The notes: generated from the sequence alone by a model not told the origin. A stretch of DNA of 64,000 nt from Galeruca laticollis (GCA_963921935.1 OY998185.1:54141717-54205716), one strand, 5' to 3'. Positions 52,733 to 64,000 are shown, counted from the first letter of the stretch. Numbers and translations are program-made.

Positions 52733-55700
52733 TTAAACAATGTTTCTAGAACAATTTCCGCACGCAAACTTGAGACACTTTTTACATTTGACGACGGTCT
52801 TGTTTCCTTTGCAGTGTGTTTTAATCTGACATTTATGTCTTATTTGCGATGGTCCTGGACATCGGAGGTACTTTTACTTCGACAATACGCTGCTCGAAGT
52901 TCTTCTGCAATTTTTCTCAAAAACCGGTGCCTATTTATTTTCTCTCCTGTACTTTCTTCGTATAAAACCCAAGCATTTATTAGAGCTAAATCAAGAATGT
53001 TATAAAAAACTTGAACGGGCCAACAACGTGAGCCACCTCTGGTGGTGTACTGCCTAGGCTCCATATTTTGTGCTGTTGGTAGATGGTAGATTTTAACGGG
53101 GTTACAGTGCACTGAAACCAAAGGTTTATTGTGCCCCCCCCCTATCAGAGCTGTTCTCGCTACTACTACAGCTCGCCTTCCAGTTCCAAGGATCTAATGA
53201 ACTCTAGTATTTGGGACGGCTTCAACGAGGTTAGGTTCTCACTCTTACAAGTTTCTTGTCCGAAGCATTTCTTTCGTTGGCTTGCAATGGCGAGGCATTC
53301 CAGAACTAGGTGATCAGGAGTTTCATCCTCCTCCCCACAGAATCTACACTCGTCAATCTCAGCTAGACCTATTCTCATTAAGTGCTTCCTAAGGCGACAG
53401 TGTCCTGTAAGAAAGCCCGTGAGGAGATGTAGCTTATCTTTACTGAGGTCCAAATATTTTTTGGATCTAGCAGTGTCAAAGTTCCCCAGAAACTTTTTGG
53501 AATGTTCCAACCCGGGAAGGCACCGCCAGAGTGCTTCTCTTTCTTCCGAAACTCTTGTAGGAGCATTTTGCTACACCACAGAAAGGCTCCGGGCCAATAA
53601 AGGGCATTTATGCTCCTTTCCAGGCAAGTGTATTGGCCTCTTCATTTTCTGTGATTCCCGAGTGGCCAGGAACCCAGATTAAAGAGACCCTGTTATTCTT
53701 GCCTAATTCATCAAGTTTTCTTCGGCACTCCCATGCCAATTTTGAGTCAATGACATGGGAGCTCAATGCTTTGATAGCTGCTTGACTATCAGAATGGATC
53801 GATATGTCACATTTCTGGTAATTTCTTTCTAGGTTCATTTACACGCATCTTTCGATCGCAAGTATTTCTGCCTGAAAGACGCTCGTGAAGGAGCCTAACG
53901 ATAATGAGTATTTGGTGCCAGGCCCAAATACTCCAGCGCCTGCTCCAATGGTGGTTTTTGAACCATCCATATACCATCTAATGGTGTTTTCTTTGAGAGT
54001 TTCGGTGGTGTATTCCCTTTCCCAGTCTCTCCTCGTATTTAGCATCGTGGTGAAATTCTTTTCGATGCTTACTTTCCTGATCATTTCGTCCCTGGAAAGA
54101 TTCGCTAATGAAATGTATCTTGTCAGAGAGGACCAAGCTTCCTGATTTTTAATACTCTCATTGCCTGAACCTTTCTTAGATATTCTAAGAATTGCCTCTT
54201 GGGCAGATCTTTCTATCACCAGATGAAGAGGTGTGAGATCTGTAATGATCTCAAGTGCCCTAGTTGGACACATTCTCATAGCTCCAGTGATGCACACACA
54301 GACAAGCCTTTGAACTTTGTCGAGGGTGTTCCTCGTGCTGTACTGACTTGCTTTTGTGTGCTAAACTATTGCCCCATACGTAATTGCTGGTCTCACAATC
54401 ATGGTGTACATCCATCACAGTATTTTTGGGTTACATCCCCACCTCTTACCAGCTAGATTTCTGGCACGCCATCAAAGCTCTTATTGCTTTACTAGCAGTT
54501 ATTTCAACATGCTTATTCCACAGAAGCTTACTGTCTAGGGTTATCCCTAGATATTTAACCTCTGATTTCCCCGTTTAAGGATATGGGTTTCATGGCTGGA
54601 CGTGTTCTTTTCCGGGTAAATGGAATTACAATGGTCTTGTTTGGGTTAATGTTTAGCACCATTTCGCAATGGTTCTGAGGCCCTTTTGTAATATATCACA
54701 CAAGGTGCTCTCGAACTTGCATCTGACTATTAAAACAATGTCATCTTCGTGGCCCATACATTCGAAGCCAAGCTCCGTTAGCTAGTAGAGCAACTCATCT
54801 ACTACGAGGCTCCATAGAAGGGGAGATATGACTCCCCCTTGAGGTGTCCCCCCGAGTGGCTTTAACTGAGGTGGTTTGATTCCCCACATGTGTCTCAGCT
54901 ATCCTCGTTGTCAACAACTCATACATCCATTTTGTGCTGTTATAAAAACAGTTTCCGGTAACTTTTTTTCAGTAGAGCCAATTCCAATATTAGAGTGCAT
55001 GGTACTTAGGATGAGAACATTTTTATTTTTCTTTCCCTGGTATACAGTGCAGTTTTCATGCTGCAAAAGTTTAATATCGTAGAGGTGTGCTTTACGCAAT
55101 TTTATTTCAACTGGTATTTCTTTTTGAATCCTATTTACAGTACCAACTATTGTAGTTTTAGCTTGTTGCAGGCGCTTAGCCAATTTTACAGACGTAAATA
55201 AATTGTCTGTAGTAACATTTCTACCTTTATTCAAAAATGGTTTCATAAGGCGCCAAACCACATTTTCGGGAAGGCTTTCATCTGCAGGACGATGAGCATC
55301 TTTTCCTAGATAGGAAAATGCATTGCACATATATTTGGCATCACTAATCATCCAGTATTTGATGCCAAACTTATCCGGTTTATTAGCTATATATTGGCTG
55401 AATGGGCAATGTGCTTTTGTGGGAAATAACTGTTCGTCTACTGTCACAAATTGGCTGGTTATGTTATGCAATTTTCAATAAACCGATCCCAAATAAACGA
55501 TGCCAACACAAATTTGTTCGTCTTGAGGCGCTGAGATCGAGATTGTCGTCAAATCTGCTACGTTTTTCCAAAAAATCCTATTCCCTAATATGTAGACTAT
55601 AAGAGATCATAATCCATTCCTCCACATTTATAAGACCCACGAACATACGGCAAAGCAATAAATGCATCAAGTTCTTCTAGTGTAATCGACCAGCCATTTT

Positions 55701-56159
55701 CTCCATGACGACAAGCTTCAGCTTCTGTGTCGTAAAATTGCTTCAGACACGATCAATCGCCATGAACTCAACACATCTCCATAAATTATGTACCGTTTAG
55801 CATACGGTGTTGGTCCTGAAGTTTCACCTTCAATGTCAATTACCTTCCACGCTGTTTCCTTGTTACTGCCAAGGAAATTGAATTCAGTGGAAAAGATATT
55901 GGAACTAGCATTCATGCTGATGTTTGAAGAACCTTTGGCGGACGTCTACGCCCAAGTCCCCACCCTCTACCTCGCATACTTTCACTATCGGTTGTTTTTG
56001 CACAGTTTTCTTCATTTTATTTTTACCTTGCTGACTTCCACCATTGGTTGCCTCCGAACGGTCATTTTGATGTTGAAAACTAGTTGCTTGACTACCCGCC
56101 AAAGACCATTCTGCAGCTGGAAATAATACCTTTATTTCAGAGACGAACAAATAAAACAC
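52733..56159 (-). pseudogene. piggyBac transposase (DDE_Tnp_1_7 type), split and frameshifted
   Basis: N-terminal blocks at 56159-55718 (degenerate). 55471-54911 holds the core: QFVTVDEQLFPTKAHCPFSQ with the first catalytic Asp, NKPDKFGIKYWMISDAKYMC, and NVTTDNLFTSVKLAKRLQQA with the second Asp. A LINE insertion (53128-54903) removes continuity. 53121-52733 resumes with GGSRCWPVQVFYNILDLALI, NAWVLYEESTG and, after a frameshift near 52840, the Cys-rich C-terminal domain (KGNKTVVKCKKCLKFACGNC), stop at 52733. Domain order and the Cys-rich end are typical of piggyBac. Confidence 0.85.
53128..54903 (-). pseudogene. LOA-type LINE 3' half: RT end + RNase H + C-terminal Cys/His motif
   Basis: The - strand from 54903 gives, in broken frames, GVISPLLWSLVVDELLY and GHEDDIVLIVR, where the catalytic YADD is altered. 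Then ITGAMRMCPTRALEIITDL (54297-53839), RNase H motifs IRWYMDGSKT, FQAEILAIERCV, IHSDSQAAIKAL (53838-53608) and LIWVPGHSGITENEEAN. The terminal region (53510-53166) has FLTGHCRLRKHLMRIGL and the CRFCGEEDETPDHLVLEC zinc-like motif. RNase H plus this motif is typical of LOA/I-type LINEs. The 5' half is missing. It is inserted in the piggyBac transposase gene. Confidence 0.82.
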
Positions 56160-56845
56160 ATAATTGTTTTCTCCGAAATTACGAGCTTTTCAATGCTTTA
56201 TGTATAAAAAAATAAGCATCTAAGATAATTGGGTACAAATCTTCGGTAGCTGCAGTTCCGCTTTTTGTTTTGCATTCTTTCCTCACTTCATCAGAATCGT
56301 AGGATTCGCTGGAACGCATTCCTCTTTGACGTTACTGTCATCTTCTCCACCAGTCATCCATTGCCATTTCGTTGGCTATTTTTTACAAAACGTGTGTGCA
56401 CGCACTCACTTGTAAATAACAACTGAATCAATCAATTTAACGGAACGACTGTAGGCTGATATAGGCGCGCCCCACTTCGCATGAACAAATGACGCATTCG
56501 ACCACTGGGTGGGGGGAGTGATTTGAATATTGACTACCACAAAAATCTTTTATTTGTTCAGATACACATAGGTAATATTTATGTATGATATCAATTCAGA
56601 CAAGCATTGCAATATTTTTCCTATATTCTAAAGACAAGGATCAATATGACCCCATGCGGCGCTAATAGGTAAAAGCCGTAATAAAATAGGATTGATATGC
56701 AAAACAAGATTGAGCTTACTTGTACGTGTTTATTACATAAGAAGATTAAAAGTCAAGAATTCTTAGCCTCATAGTGCCCTTGGTTCAGAAGATCCAGAAC
56801 AATTAATTTTTAAGTGTCAAAATGACCCCTTCGGCGCTTCTACTG

Positions 56846-57290
56846 ATAATTTACAGAATTTCGATGCAGTTAGTTGCTGCGAATTTTATTTAAAACAAAG
56901 CTTTCAATCTACTACTAGCTTTTTGACAGATTGTGAATAAGTTTTGGAATAAACTTCAAAAAAAATCTAATGGTGGTTAAATATGGTATAGTTCGTTCCT
57001 ATTGCAACAATCGTCGTCCAGGGAGGCCGAAAGCAACAAAATCTAACGTAGATTTAAACGTGATTATTATAAATATAAAGAGATAAGTTACAGACTTTCG
57101 ATGCAGTTAGTTGCTGCAATTTTTATTTCAAACAAAGCTTTCAACCAACTACTGAAGCTTTTGAACTAATTGTGAACCAATTTTGAAATAAATTTGAAAA
57201 ATTGATAAAAAAAATGCAATGGTGGTTGAAAATGGTATAGTCTGCTCATACTGCATCAATCGTCGTCTAGGAAGACCGAAAGCAACCAAC
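56846..57290. repeat. Satellite units, right of piggyBac
   Basis: About 1.5 units with GATGCAGTTAGTTGCTGCGA, TTTCAACCAACTACTGAAGC, AATGGTATAGTTCG and GTCGTCCAGGGAGGCCGAAA. It completes the unit interrupted at 52540. Confidence 0.82.
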
Positions 57291-57294
57291 TACT

Positions 57295-57740
57295 TGAGTC
57301 GACCTACACGAAAGAGCCTTTTAGAAACCCCAAGAAAGGCACTCCAATCGTAGTATTGGAAATACTGCTAAACATCCCTCCAATCTATACATTCAGGGGC
57401 ATGCTAATATGGCTGCATATAGAATGCAGTATAATGGCAACTGGTATAAGCACCATGCCGTGAAATATACAAAAATACATAACACCATTAGGTGCGACAT
57501 CCTTGAAATGCCACCTGACAGAATGTCCAAGGTCGTAGAAACTGAGATACCATTATGGCCTTAGCAAGCCATAGCTATACGTCGAAAATTGTGTGGGACT
57601 GTCATAATACCCTGAAAACCTTGGCACAAACCAATAGGGTAATTCTCACTTGGGTGCCAAGCCATACAGGGCATACAGCTGCAAATTAGGCAGCTGATAA
57701 GAGTGCCAAGAAAGGAGCTGATCTCACCCTCATGAAAACG
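57295..57740 (+). pseudogene. LINE fragment with RNase H C-terminal part
   Basis: In one frame, SHSYTSKIVWDCHNTLKTLA, TNRVILTWVPSHTGH and ADKSAKKGADL match the RNase H end of LOA/jockey LINEs. Upstream, another frame has GHANMAAYRMQYNGNWYKH. Stops and a missing RT show it is a relic. Confidence 0.68.
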
Positions 57741-57799
57741 TTTGTTGAAAGTCGCCATGGTGTTGTCTACAAAAGTGTTAATTTTGAATTTGGTATAAA

Positions 57800-59450
57800 T
57801 CAAAAGCTAAATGCATGTATTTTCTGACGTTGATGATATTTTCGAATATAAGTATTAATTTTGGTAAAAATGTGGATTGTGTGAATGAATTAAATTTCTT
57901 CTCTAGAAAGCTAAATATAGATAAATTTCATGAGATTAATTTAGAATTAATACCATGTGACTGGTTATTTGACTTAGGTAATGTAAATGAAATTTTTAGT
58001 CAACTAGAAATTAATTGTGGTAGAGTCTTAAACAGTATTGCACCCAGTGGCGGATTTACCAGCAGGCTGAGTAGGCTGGAGCCTAGGGCGGCAAATTTTA
58101 AGGGGCGGCAAATTTAGTTCATAAATTTATTATTTCGGTTTACAAATTAAAAAAAAATTATTATACACTCACATAATACGAATTTCGAAAATTGGAGAGA
58201 AATTAAAATATTTAACAAAAATCGAAATATTCTCATATACAGTGCTAATTAATAAATATTTCAACATCTCTGCATGAACAATTCCTAAACGCTTTACTAA
58301 TTATACATTAATGATTATGAACTTTTAGTAGGTCCAAATAAAAATATATTGTGGATGAATACAAAAATAATAGAAATATGGTCATTAATTCATTGAAGTA
58401 CAAGAAAAAAGAATTTTATGAACGTAAAATAGATGAACACAGGAATGATTCTAAGGAAATGTGGAAAACACTAAAAAATCTAATTAAAGGTAAAAATCGG
58501 AAAATTAAATTTGACTCTGTTAGGTTTTCTGTTCAAGGGTCTGTATCTTTCGCTAAAACGGAAGAAGAAGCAGCCAACAAATTAAATACCTCATACTGAG
58601 GATTGGACACCAAATTTTCTAAGTGATATTCAATCAACATTAACTGATTTTAAATTAATTACATTTGATCAACTTAAAAAATAAGGGAAGCTATGACGAA
58701 ATTTTGAGTGCTAAGTTTTTGAAGGAGACCTTTTATACAACTGGGTTTGCAGTATTACATTTTATAAACACATCGCTGAAAACAGGAAGATTTCCTGATC
58801 GAATAAGAGCTAGCAAGATAGTTCCAGTCCAAAAAATTGCAAAAGATACAGGCGCATCCAACTTGCGGCCTATCAATACACTTCCGACAATTGAAAAATT
58901 ATTAGAAACCGTGGTTCGTGACCAAATTTTAGAATACTTTAATAACAATGGTTTGTTTGTGGGAAATCAGTCAGGATTTAGGGAAGGCCATTCACGTGAA
59001 ACATCTTTACAATTGACCATATCTAAATGGAAGCAAGTACTTGATGAGAATAAATATATAATAGCAGTTTTTCTGGATTTCTAATGATGGATATTATGAT
59101 TTTGCAGGACAAGTCCTGACCTGGTTTGAGCAGTATATGACTAATATATTACAATATGTAAAGCTAGGTAAATCAACATCTGAAATGTTAGAGAATAACT
59201 TAGGAGTATCTCAGGGAAGTGTATTGGGACCGCTTCTGTTTATTATATATTTAAATGACATTAATTATATTGAGTGTGATTTTATTAATCTATTTGCAGA
59301 TGATACACTGTTGGCATGTTATGGGTATAACCCTGAGGAAATTTTTAATAAGCTGAATAACATGTTGAGTCTTAACCCAGTTTTTGAATAAAAATAAACT
59401 TAAGCTTAACACTAAAAAAATGAAGACAATGATTTTGGGGAGTAAATATA
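57800..59450 (+). pseudogene. Non-LTR retrotransposon (jockey/CR1-like) ORF2 remnant
   Basis: 57815-58045 encodes the pre-RT linker (INLELIPCDWLFDLGNVNEI). A foreign insert of about 280 bp follows. 58351-58599 resumes with NSLKYKKKEFYERKIDEHRN and KEMWKTLKNLIKG. RT motifs are at 58665-59084 (SKIVPVQKIAK, NLRPINTLPTIEKLLE, NNGLFVGNQSGFREGHS, IIAVFLDF) and 59100-59390 (GVSQGSVLGPLLFIIYLNDI, catalytic NLFADDTLLACYG). At least four frame breaks. The element ends in satellite DNA, with its C-terminus missing. Confidence 0.8.
58047..58330. mobile_element. Insertion in the LINE beginning CAGTGGCGGATTTACC
   Basis: The linker frame ends at APSGG where CAGTGGCGGATTTACCAGCA begins, a sequence typical of transposon termini in insects; GGCGGCAAATTT is then repeated twice (about 58087 and 58105). 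The LINE frame resumes at about 58345. A matching right terminus is not visible, so only one end is supported. Confidence 0.4.
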
Positions 59451-59459
59451 AATTTCTTA

Positions 59460-61250
59460 TAAACAAAGCTGACAACCAAATAATGAGGCTTTCAGACTGA
59501 TTGTGAACAAGTTTTGTAATAAATTTCAAGAAATTTATAAGAAAAGGTGATTGAAATGGTATAGTCTGTTCATACTGCAACAATCGTCGTCCAGGAATAT
59601 CGAAAGAAACAAAATCAATCGTAGATTTAAACGTGGTTGTTATAAGTGTAGAAAAATCCAAAGATATAGTCCATTCATACTTAGTAGACAAGTTACAGAT
59701 TTTTGATGCAGTTAGTTGTTGTGAATTTTATTTAAAACTAAGCTTTCAACCAACTACTAGTCTTTGGACTGATTCTGGACAAATGCTGTAATACATTTCA
59801 AGTTAACTGCTAAGAATTTTATTATAAACAAAGCTGACAACCAAATAATGAGACTTTCGGACTGATTGTGAACAAGATTTGTAATAAATTGATAAGAAAA
59901 GGTGATTGAAAATGGTATAGTTTGTTCATACTGCAACAAACGTTGCTCAGAAAGACCGAAAGCTACAATATATATCGCAGGTTTAACCGTGGTTGTTATA
60001 AGTATAGAAAAATCCAAAGATATAGTCCATTCATACTTAGTAGATAAGTTACAGACTTTCAATGCAGTTAGTTGTTGCGAATTTTATTTGAAACTAAGTT
60101 TTCACGCAACTACGAGTCTTTGGACTGATTCTGGACAAATTTTGTAATATATTTCAAAAAATTGTTAAAAAAAATCCAAACGGTGGTTGAAAATGGTATA
60201 GTCCGCTCATACTGCAACAATTGTCGTACAGGAAGACCGAAAGCAACAAAATCTATCATATATTTTAACGGGGTTGTTATAATTATAAAAAAATCAAAAG
60301 ATATAGTCCATTCATACTTAGTAGACAAGTTACAGATGTTTGATGCAGTTAGTTGTTGTGAATTTTATTTAAAACTAAGCTTTCAACCAACTACTAGTCT
60401 TTGGACTGATTCTGGACAAATGTTGTGATACATTTCAAGTTAACTGCTAAGAATTTTATTATAAACAAAGCTGACAACCAAATAATGAGACTTTCGGACT
60501 GATTGTGAACAAGATTTGTAATAAATTTCAAGAAATTGATAAGAAAAGGTGATTGAAAATGGTATAGTTTGTTCATACTGCAACAAACGTTGCTCAGAAA
60601 GACCGAAAGCAACAAAATCTCGCAGATTTAACTGTGGTTGTTATAAGTATAGTCCATTCATACTTAGTAGATAAGTTACAGACTTTCGATACAGTTAGTT
60701 GCTGCGAATTTTATTTAAAACAAAGCTTTCAACCAACTACTGAAGCTTTTGGACTGATTGTAAACAAGTTTTGTAATAATTTTCAAATAATTGATAAAAA
60801 AATCTAATTGTGGTTGAAAATGGTATAGAAGGCTCACACTGCAACAATCGTCGTCCAGGAAGACCGAAAGCAACAAAATATATCGCATATTTAAACGTGC
60901 TTGTTATGTGTAATTATAGAAAATCCAAAGATATAGTCCATTCATACTACTTAAGGTACAAACTTACGATGCATTTAGTTACTGCGAATTTTATTTCAAA
61001 CAAAGAGTTCAAACAATTACTGAAGTTTTTGGGTTAATTGTGAACAAGTTTTGTAATAAATTTCAAAAAATTGATGAAAAAAATCTAATGGTGGTTGAAA
61101 ATGGTATAGTCCGCTCATACTGCAATAATCGTCGTCCAGGGAGATCGAAAGAAACAAAATCTATCGTAGATTTAAACATTATTTATAAGTATAAAAAATC
61201 CATAGATATAGTCCATTCATACTTAGTACAATTCGACCAGATCACATCGT
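59460..61250. repeat. ~280-350 bp satellite array
   Basis: About six units share AATGGTATAGTCCGCTCATA, CTGCAACAATCGTCGTCCAG, GAAGACCGAAAGCAACAAAA, ATCCAAAGATATAGTCCATT, GATGCAGTTAGTTGCTGCGA and GATTGTGAACAAGTTTTGTA. Unit length varies from about 262 to 370 bp through internal insertions. Both strands contain recurring open frames of 70-90 codons; see the finding on GRPK motifs. Confidence 0.88.
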
Positions 61251-61899
61251 GTGTTGGGGTCTGTGCGATTCAATCAATGATTTAAGCTACCCTCCCCCAT
61301 ATTCACCTCGCCCTGCAAAGCAGGGAGGATTTGTTTATTGTTTTCCTGTGTGGACCTGAGGCTCCTGTCTTCTCTGGGTCACAAGTGAGTTGTATTGCTT
61401 GAAAGTATTTCCTTTCCATTTTATTTTTATCTTATTCGATAGTGTGCTGGACCAGATACAACCCTTTGGACTTTATTGAATTGTACAGGGGGTTTGAGTG
61501 CATACCGAAGGTCAAAAGTAAAGAATATCATAATAAACAAAAACGGGAAGCTGCATATGTTGAGTTGCTGACCTTTTAACAGAGGATCAAACCGAAAGCA
61601 ACTATGTTAAAGAAAATTAACAATCTCCATATTCTGTTTAGGATGTATTTACAAAAAGTGCGAGCCTCACAAAAATCTATCTTTCCTCAGCGACCAAGAA
61701 GGAGCTTTTGACTTGACGTAAAATCCAATCTGGACCTGGAGAAGGACGAGGGGAGATCGCTACAACGGATCTGAAGACAAATCGTGTGGAGATGCGATCA
61801 GATCAGTTATAGGATAAATCGTCAAGTGTATGGAGGTCGTAATATGTTCAATGAGGTCTCAATAAACGATTTATCTTTGGTATCAGTAGATAAGTGAGT
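61251..61899. other. Non-satellite insert between arrays, unassigned
   Basis: GC-richer sequence (CACCTCGCCCTGCAAAGCAG, GTGTGGACCTGAGGCTCCTG) interrupts the satellite. It looks like mobile-element sequence, but I see no diagnostic protein or terminal repeat. Confidence 0.35.
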
Positions 61900-62420
61900 C
61901 AGTTTCGATGCAGTTAGTTGCCAAGAACTTTGTTCCCAGCAAAAATTGAGGATTTTGAACAGACACTATAAAAATGTGAACAAGTTTGGTAATAAGTACA
62001 ATAAATTTCTAAAAATTGATAAAAAAATCCAATGGGTGATCAAAATGGTATAGTTCGTTCGTACTGAATCTATCAAATATTTAAAAATGGTTATTTTAAT
62101 TGTTTCAGTAGATATAAGTTACTGACTTTCGATACAGTTAGATGTGAAGAACCTTGTTTCAAATAAAGCTTTTAAGTAGCTATTGAGGTTTTTGGAATGC
62201 CACTATAAATTGTGTAGTAAATTTTAAAAAATTTATACGAAAAATCCAATAGGGTAAAAATGGTAAAAGTAAAGAATTCAAGTCTGCAAAATATATTAAA
62301 TAGCCTATAATATGTTTACAACATATTGTTATCCAAGAAAGCAACAAAATCTATTAAAGATTCAACAGAGGTGGTTATAAATAAAATAAAGCCCAACAGT
62401 ATAGTCCGTTCATTCCCTAA
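61900..62420. repeat. Diverged satellite units
   Basis: Repeats TTTCGATGCAGTTAGTTGCC, AAATTGATAAAAAAATCCAA and CAAAATGGTATAGTTCGTTC in degraded form. Confidence 0.7.
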
Positions 62421-62589
62421 TATATAAAATCAATATAAGCACAGTATATTCCAGAAAATTTCATTTCATATTAAATTGTGATCACTTCCTATCAAATTCT
62501 AGAAAATAATCATAGTTTATGTCGGATATTTCCTTTGACGAATCAATAAGTGTTTTATCTTTGATATCGGTAGAAATAACATTATAATA

Positions 62590-62890
62590 AAAGGAATAAA
62601 AGACAACATCGAGGAAGAACATAAATAAATGAAAGTATTGAACGATATTAGAGTTGAAATAGAACCAGAACGTGATAGAAGAATGGGAAAACCAAAAAAT
62701 TATACAAACAGATCTATATTACTGAAACTAACAACAGGAGATAAAAAATTTAATATGCTCAAAGATGACAACTAAAAGTCACCTACATTAGGATCGATGA
62801 AGATTATCCAACAGAAATTGTCGAGGTAAGAAAAACACTAATTCTTTATCTAAAAGAGGCGATAATGAAGGATAAGTTGTACCAATTGAA
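62590..62890 (+). pseudogene. LINE ORF1-like remnant
   Basis: Frames read IEPERDRRMGKPKNYTNRSI, LLKLTTGDKKFNML, then YIRIDEDYPTEIVEVRKTL and LYLKEAIMKD. The EDYPxEIxxxRKxLxxYLKEA pattern is typical of the single-strand-binding protein domain of RTE/L1-like ORF1 or ORF2 N-termini. Stops interrupt it. Confidence 0.5.
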
Positions 62891-62961
62891 GATATGATGA
62901 ACTCCCAAAAATACAAAGATTGGAAGCTGAACTAAGATAAGTTGAAGCCAATGGTTAAACA

Positions 62962-63622
62962 GTTTTTCAAGAAGATGTATCGAAGATGATGATGAAATAT
63001 TTCAAGGATAAAAATATATAATACTAATCTTATATTACAGCCTTTTTGCAGCAACTTTATGGCTGGCAATATAAATTGCAGGCAATATAAATTGCATGCA
63101 AAATTAAAAACTAGTTTTCTTACATTTGAGCCTAATTGTTGCAAATTTCCAAGATTGTTTTGACAATCGACAACACAATAATTATGTTGTCTAAATCTAA
63201 AATCACGAAAAATACGTAAAGTTGCGCGTAAATAACCTTGAAAATTAGAAACATTTCTATATTTTTCAAGCCTGAAAGTTGCAGTGAAAATAGGCCGAAA
63301 CGCATGCGCAATTATTATTCAACAAAGGCCAGCAATTAAATTGCTAGCAATTTCTTTAAAAAGGCTGTAATGTAAGAATAGTTTAATGCCTTGAACGGCC
63401 AGGTAACTCAAAAGGATCTTAATCCGATTCAAAATTTGTGGGCAATCGTAAAAGCTAGTAAGCTATGTAAAATAGATTGTACAACGAAAAACAAACTCAT
63501 TGAGGCTGTCATCCAGATATGGTTTCGGGAACAGCAAATAATTGAAAGTTGTGAAAAACTCCATGCCAAAACGTGTTCAAGAAGTTATTAAAACCAAAGG
63601 AGGATATCATATTAAAACAATT
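62962..63622 (+). pseudogene. Tc1-type transposase C-terminal half, split by a MITE
   Basis: 62962-63020 reads VFQEDVSKMMMKYFKDKN, the region around the second catalytic Asp (normally FQQDNxPxHT). After the MITE (63029-63376) the sequence continues NSLMP-stop-TAR, then DLNPIQNLWAIVKASK with Asn-Pro-Ile in the third-acid motif, CTTKNKLIEAVIQIWFRE and, after a frameshift near 63560, MPKRVQEVIKTKGGYHIK. This is a dead copy. Confidence 0.72.
63029..63376. mobile_element. MITE with CTTAYATTACAGCCTTTTT termini
   Basis: Left end CTTATATTACAGCCTTTTTG and right end, in reverse complement, CTTACATTACAGCCTTTTTA. AAT flanks both sides, a possible 3-bp duplication; removing the MITE and one AAT rejoins the Tc1 reading order. 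The interior has TTGCATGC and GCTAGCAATTT blocks and no ORF. Confidence 0.75.
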
Positions 63623-63769
63623 TGAATTGTATTGATTTTTTTTTATCTAATTTATATGTAAGCAATAAATGTTCATATTTTCAAATTATCATTTATGATC
63701 ACATTAATTTGTACACTACTGGAATTACCGAGATATACTGAACTTTATCACTCACCAAATAAAAATAAT

Positions 63770-64000
63770 TACTAATCTTTCAACCAACTACTGAGGCTTT
63801 TGGACTGGTAGAATAGTTAAAAAATTATGAACTAATTTGGTAATAAGTAATAAATTCCAAAAAACAAAATCGAAATGTTATAGTCTATACATACTGCAAT
63901 AATTGTCGTCCTGGAAGATTAAAGCAACAAAATCTATTGAAGATTTAAATGTGGTTGTGCAAAAAAATCCTTTGGTATATTCTGTTCCTACTCATATTTC
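63770..64000. repeat. Satellite unit at right edge
   Basis: Contains TTTCAACCAACTACTGAGGC, TTATAGTCTATACATACTGC and GTCGTCCTGGAAGATTAAAG; a diverged copy of the 59460-61250 family running off the window. Confidence 0.75.

Larger units (their letters stand above)
52541..56845 (-). mobile_element. piggyBac element with CASTAGAAGCGCCGA termini, inserted in satellite
   Basis: Left end CACTAGAAGCGCCGA follows TTAA (52537-52540). The right end in reverse complement reads CAGTAGAAGCGCCGA and is followed by ATAA, a one-base change from the expected TTAA duplication. Subterminal inverted blocks ACCTATTAGCGC...GGGGTCAT occur at about 52568-52594 and 56645-56675. The transposase is on the - strand and is split by a LINE. 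Satellite sequence flanks both ends, so the element landed in a satellite unit. Confidence 0.82.

Noticed and set aside
55788..56126. + strand 112-codon frame
   Set aside because: Shadow of the piggyBac N-terminal region on the opposite strand.
1..64000. tRNA, rRNA or bacterial-type operons
   Set aside because: No cloverleaf-like or rRNA-like segment was recognised by eye and gene structure is clearly eukaryotic; a covariance search was not possible.

Overview
The window looks like nuclear DNA of an insect, possibly a beetle; the species cannot be fixed from sequence alone. It is AT-rich, has spliced genes with GT-AG introns, and about three quarters of it is mobile-element or tandem-repeat DNA. 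The TE mix is typical of insects: pogo, Tc1/mariner, hAT, piggyBac, jockey/LOA-type LINEs, a Penelope-like element, a gypsy scrap and many MITEs.

Two complete cellular genes are present on the + strand. Pantothenate kinase (PANK, fly fumble) has seven coding exons between 3279 and 26748. Its exon phases join into a 400-residue protein with the full PANK fold. CHMP7 (ESCRT-III related) has four coding exons between 37093 and 39203 and encodes 430 residues. A third gene on the - strand shows only its last coding exon (48691-48776) and 3' UTR. Its identity is not recognised.

Layout. 1-2.4 kb: 5' part of a pogo-type transposase, a hairpin-bearing minisatellite, a mariner C-terminal fragment and a MITE. 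3.3-26.7 kb: PANK, whose introns hold a broken Tc1-type transposase, a ~150-bp array, a hAT element (8791-14720, exact 8-bp target duplication) with a mariner-like element nested in it, and then a different tandem array in each of introns 2, 4, 5 and 6. 27.9-30.4 kb: a foldback element with 142-bp internal repeats. 32.7-36.4 kb: nested MITEs, then an inverted pair of one MITE family. 37.1-39.4 kb: CHMP7. 39.8-46.4 kb: two LINEs; the second is split by a near-perfect ~1.9-kb palindrome made of two truncated Penelope-like copies. 47-52 kb: hAT remnant, the unknown terminal exon, a jockey-type LINE. 52.5-56.8 kb: a piggyBac element inserted in a satellite unit and itself split by a LOA-type LINE. 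57-64 kb: LINE fragments, a ~280-350 bp satellite family, a LINE ORF1 remnant and a Tc1-type transposase cut by a MITE.

PANK commits pantothenate to CoA synthesis; CHMP7 acts in nuclear-envelope and endosomal membrane remodelling. Nothing here suggests functional linkage beyond being neighbours. I found no wholly new biological system. The strongest structural oddities are the Penelope palindrome, the foldback element, the large-TIR mariner, the repeat-filled PANK introns and the nested insertions with recoverable target duplications.
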